Assembly (NCBI RefSeq): GCF_043290135.1
Contig: NW_027464602.1
Coordinates: forward strand, 1,550,001 to 1,614,000
DNA from: Rhipicephalus microplus
Taxonomy: Eukaryota; Arthropoda; Arachnida; Ixodida; Ixodidae
Reading direction: 5' to 3'
Length of the DNA: 64,000 nt
Shown here: positions 61,961 through 64,000 of the stretch, piece by piece
Layout: every line of letters begins with the position of its first letter
How positions within the stretch are numbered: the first letter of the stretch is position 1
Translations under genes and position numbers: made by a program
Notes under the pieces: generated by a model
Databases searched by the model: none
What the model was told of the DNA's origin: nothing
Seen by the model: only the letters and a program-made list of their open reading frames with translations

Positions 61961-63924
61961 ATCAGAACATATCTTCAAAGCTATCAGCGCAAAGAAAAAA
62001 GCAACACACCACTCCCGGGAGGGCTCGAAACTCCAACCTTTCGGTTAACAGCCGATCGGGCTAGCCCATTGCGCCACGGAGACAAACTTGCTCCCTTCTC
62101 ACCTCCAACAGAACATATCTTCAAAGCTATCAGCCCAAAGAAAAAAAGCTCCGCACCACCACCGGGTGGGCTCGAACCTCCAACCTTTTGGTTAACAGCC
62201 GATCACACTAGCCAATTGCGTCACGGAGACAGTCCTGCTCTACTCTCACCACCATCAGAACATATCTTCAAAGCTATCAGCCCAAAGAAAAAAAAGCGCC
62301 GCACCACCACCGGGTGGGCTCGAGCCTCCAAATTTTCTGTTAACAGCCGATCACGCTAGCCAATTGCGTCACGGAGACAGTCCTGCTCTACTCTCACCAC
62401 CATCAGAACATATCTTCAAAGCTATCAGCCCCCAGAAAAAAAGCGCCGCACCACCACCGGGTGGGCTCGAACCTCTAATTTTTCGGTTAACAGCCGATCG
62501 CGCTAGCCAATTGCGCCACAGAGACAGTCGTGCTCCTCTCTCAACCACCGTCAGACCATTTCTTCAGAGCTATCACCCCAAAGAAAAAAAAGCGCCGCAC
62601 CACCCCCGAGTGGGCACGAACCTCCAACCTTTCGGTTAACAGCCGATCACGCAAGCCAATTGCGCCACGGAGACAGTCCTGCTCCACTCTCACCACTATC
62701 AGAACATATCTTCAAAGCTATCAGTGCAAAGAAAAAAAAGTGCCGCACCACCACCGGGTGGTGCTCGAACCTCCAACCTTTCGGTTAACAGCCGTCCGCG
62801 CAAGCCAATTGCGCCACGAAGACAGTCCTGCTCCACTCTCACCACAATCAGAACATATCTTCAAAGCTATCAGTGCAAAGAAAAAAGCAACACACCACTC
62901 CCGGGAGGGTTCGAAACTCCAACCTTTCGGTTAACAGCCAATCGCGCTAGCCAATTGCGCCACGGAGACAGTCTTGCTCCACTCTCACCACCATCAGAAT
63001 ATATCATCAAAGCTATCACCACAAAGAAAAAAAAGCGCCGCACCACCATCGGGTGGGCTCGAAACTCCAACCTTTCGGTTAACTGCCGATCGCGCTAGCC
63101 AATTGCGCCATGAAGACAGTCGTGCTCCACTCTCACAACCATCAGAACATATCTTCAAAGCTATTACCACAAAGAAAAAAGCAACACACCAATCCTGGGA
63201 GGGCTCGAACCTCCAACCTTTCGGTTAACAGCCGATCGCGCAAGCCAATTGCACCACGGAGACAGTCCTGCTCCACTCTCACCACCATCAGAACATATCT
63301 TCAAAGCTATCAGTGCAAAGAAAAAGTGCAAACCACCACTCCCGGGATGGCTCGAAACTCCAACCTTTCGGTTAACAGCCGATCGGGCTAACCCATTGCG
63401 CCACGGGGACAGTCTTGCTCCACTCTCACCACCATCAGAACATATCTTCAAAGCTATCAGCGCAAAGAAAAAAAAGCGCCGCACCACCACCGGGTGGGCT
63501 CGAACCTCCAACCTTTCGGTTAACAGCCGATTGCGCTAGCCAATTGCGCCAGGGAGACAGTCCTGCTCCACTCTCACCGCCATCAGAACATATCTTCAAA
63601 GCTATCAGCACAAAGAAAAAAAAGCGCCGCACCACCCCCGGGTGGGCTCGAAACTCCAACCTTTTGGTTAACAGCCGATCGCGCTAGCCAATTGCGCCAT
63701 GGAGACAGTCCTGCTCCACTCTCACCACCATCAGAAAATAATTCAAAGCTATTACTACAAAGAAAAAAGCAACACACCACTCCTGGGAGGGCTCGAAACT
63801 CCAACCTTTCGGTTAACAGCCGATCGCGCTAGCCCATTGAGCCACGGAGATAGCCTTGCTCCACTCTCAACACCATCAGAACATATCTTCAAAGCTATTA
63901 GCGCAAAGAAAAAAAGCGCCGCAC

Positions 63925-63998
63925 CGCCACCGGGTGGGCTCGAACCTCCAACCTTTCGGTTAAAAGCCGATCGCGCTAGCCAATCGCGCCACGGAGAC
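63925..63998 (-). tRNA. tRNA-like unit with anticodon UUU at the right edge
   Basis: The last complete unit of the window. The acceptor GTCTCCG/CGGTGGC pairs at six of seven with G1:C72. The B box is intact and the anticodon loop is CTTTTAA. The array continues past the edge. Confidence 0.45.
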
Positions 63999-64000
63999 AG

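Larger units (their letters stand above)
52549..64000 (-). repeat. Tandem array of ~147-bp tRNA-Asn-derived monomers (right part)
   Basis: The same satellite resumes directly at the 3' LTR, in the same orientation and in the same phase as the broken monomer. About 78 monomers run to the end of the window, so the array continues beyond it. Composition follows blocks seen on the left. 52549-57540 belongs to the 2,946-bp higher-order unit, 57568-61960 to the 2.65-2.94-kb unit, and 62069-64000 again to the 2,946-bp unit. No protein gene is visible outside the retrotransposon. Confidence 0.95.

Overview
The window is eukaryotic repetitive DNA with no host protein-coding gene. Two things fill it. 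The first is a very large tandem array of about 147-bp monomers, roughly 400 copies by length (1-47460 and 52549-64000). The second is one LTR retrotransposon of the Ty3/gypsy type inserted in the array (47461-52548). The style of the gag-pol proteins suggests an arthropod, most likely an ixodid tick. That is recognition from memory, not a database result.

Each monomer is about 74 bp of tRNA-like sequence plus about 73 bp of spacer. Read on the minus strand, the 74-bp part is recognisably tRNA-Asn(GUU). It has a D stem GCGC/GCGC, an anticodon loop CTGTTAA, a T loop TTCGAGC, an A box TGGCGCAATTGG, and in many units a perfect B box GGTTCGAGCCC. About nine bases past the 3' end is a run of 5-9 T, the form of an RNA polymerase III terminator. 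So every monomer has the layout of a Pol III unit, and every unit I examined points the same way. Most copies are damaged: an A:A mismatch at 27:43, a weak acceptor stem, and in many units a B-box G-to-T change. Some carry other anticodons (UUU, GUC, GUA, UUC). It is best called a tRNA-Asn-derived satellite, some of whose units may still be transcribed.

The array has higher-order structure in near-identical multi-monomer blocks. Approximate layout: 1-3356 mosaic; 3357-6770 a 2,058-bp unit (14 monomers); 6951-15182 two copies of a 4,116-bp unit (28 monomers); 15183-19231 mosaic; 19232-22030 two copies of a 1,472-bp unit; 22263-38500 six copies of a 2.65-2.94-kb unit; 38501-40794 mosaic; 40795-43030 a 1,322-bp unit; 43031-46600 a mosaic of segments also seen at 3-4.5, 17-18 and 18-21 kb; 46600-57540 two copies of a 2,946-bp unit, the first split by the retrotransposon; 57568-61960 more of the 2.65-kb unit; 62069-64000 partial copies of the 2,946-bp unit.

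The retrotransposon lies on the plus strand, opposite to the tRNA-like units. It has identical 145-bp LTRs, a 4-bp target duplication (ATAT), gag with a CCHC zinc knuckle, and pol in the -1 frame (protease, reverse transcriptase, RNase H, integrase). A TAG interrupts pol just after the integrase catalytic core. The second 2,946-bp block has the same site empty (55495-55498), so the insertion very probably followed that block duplication.
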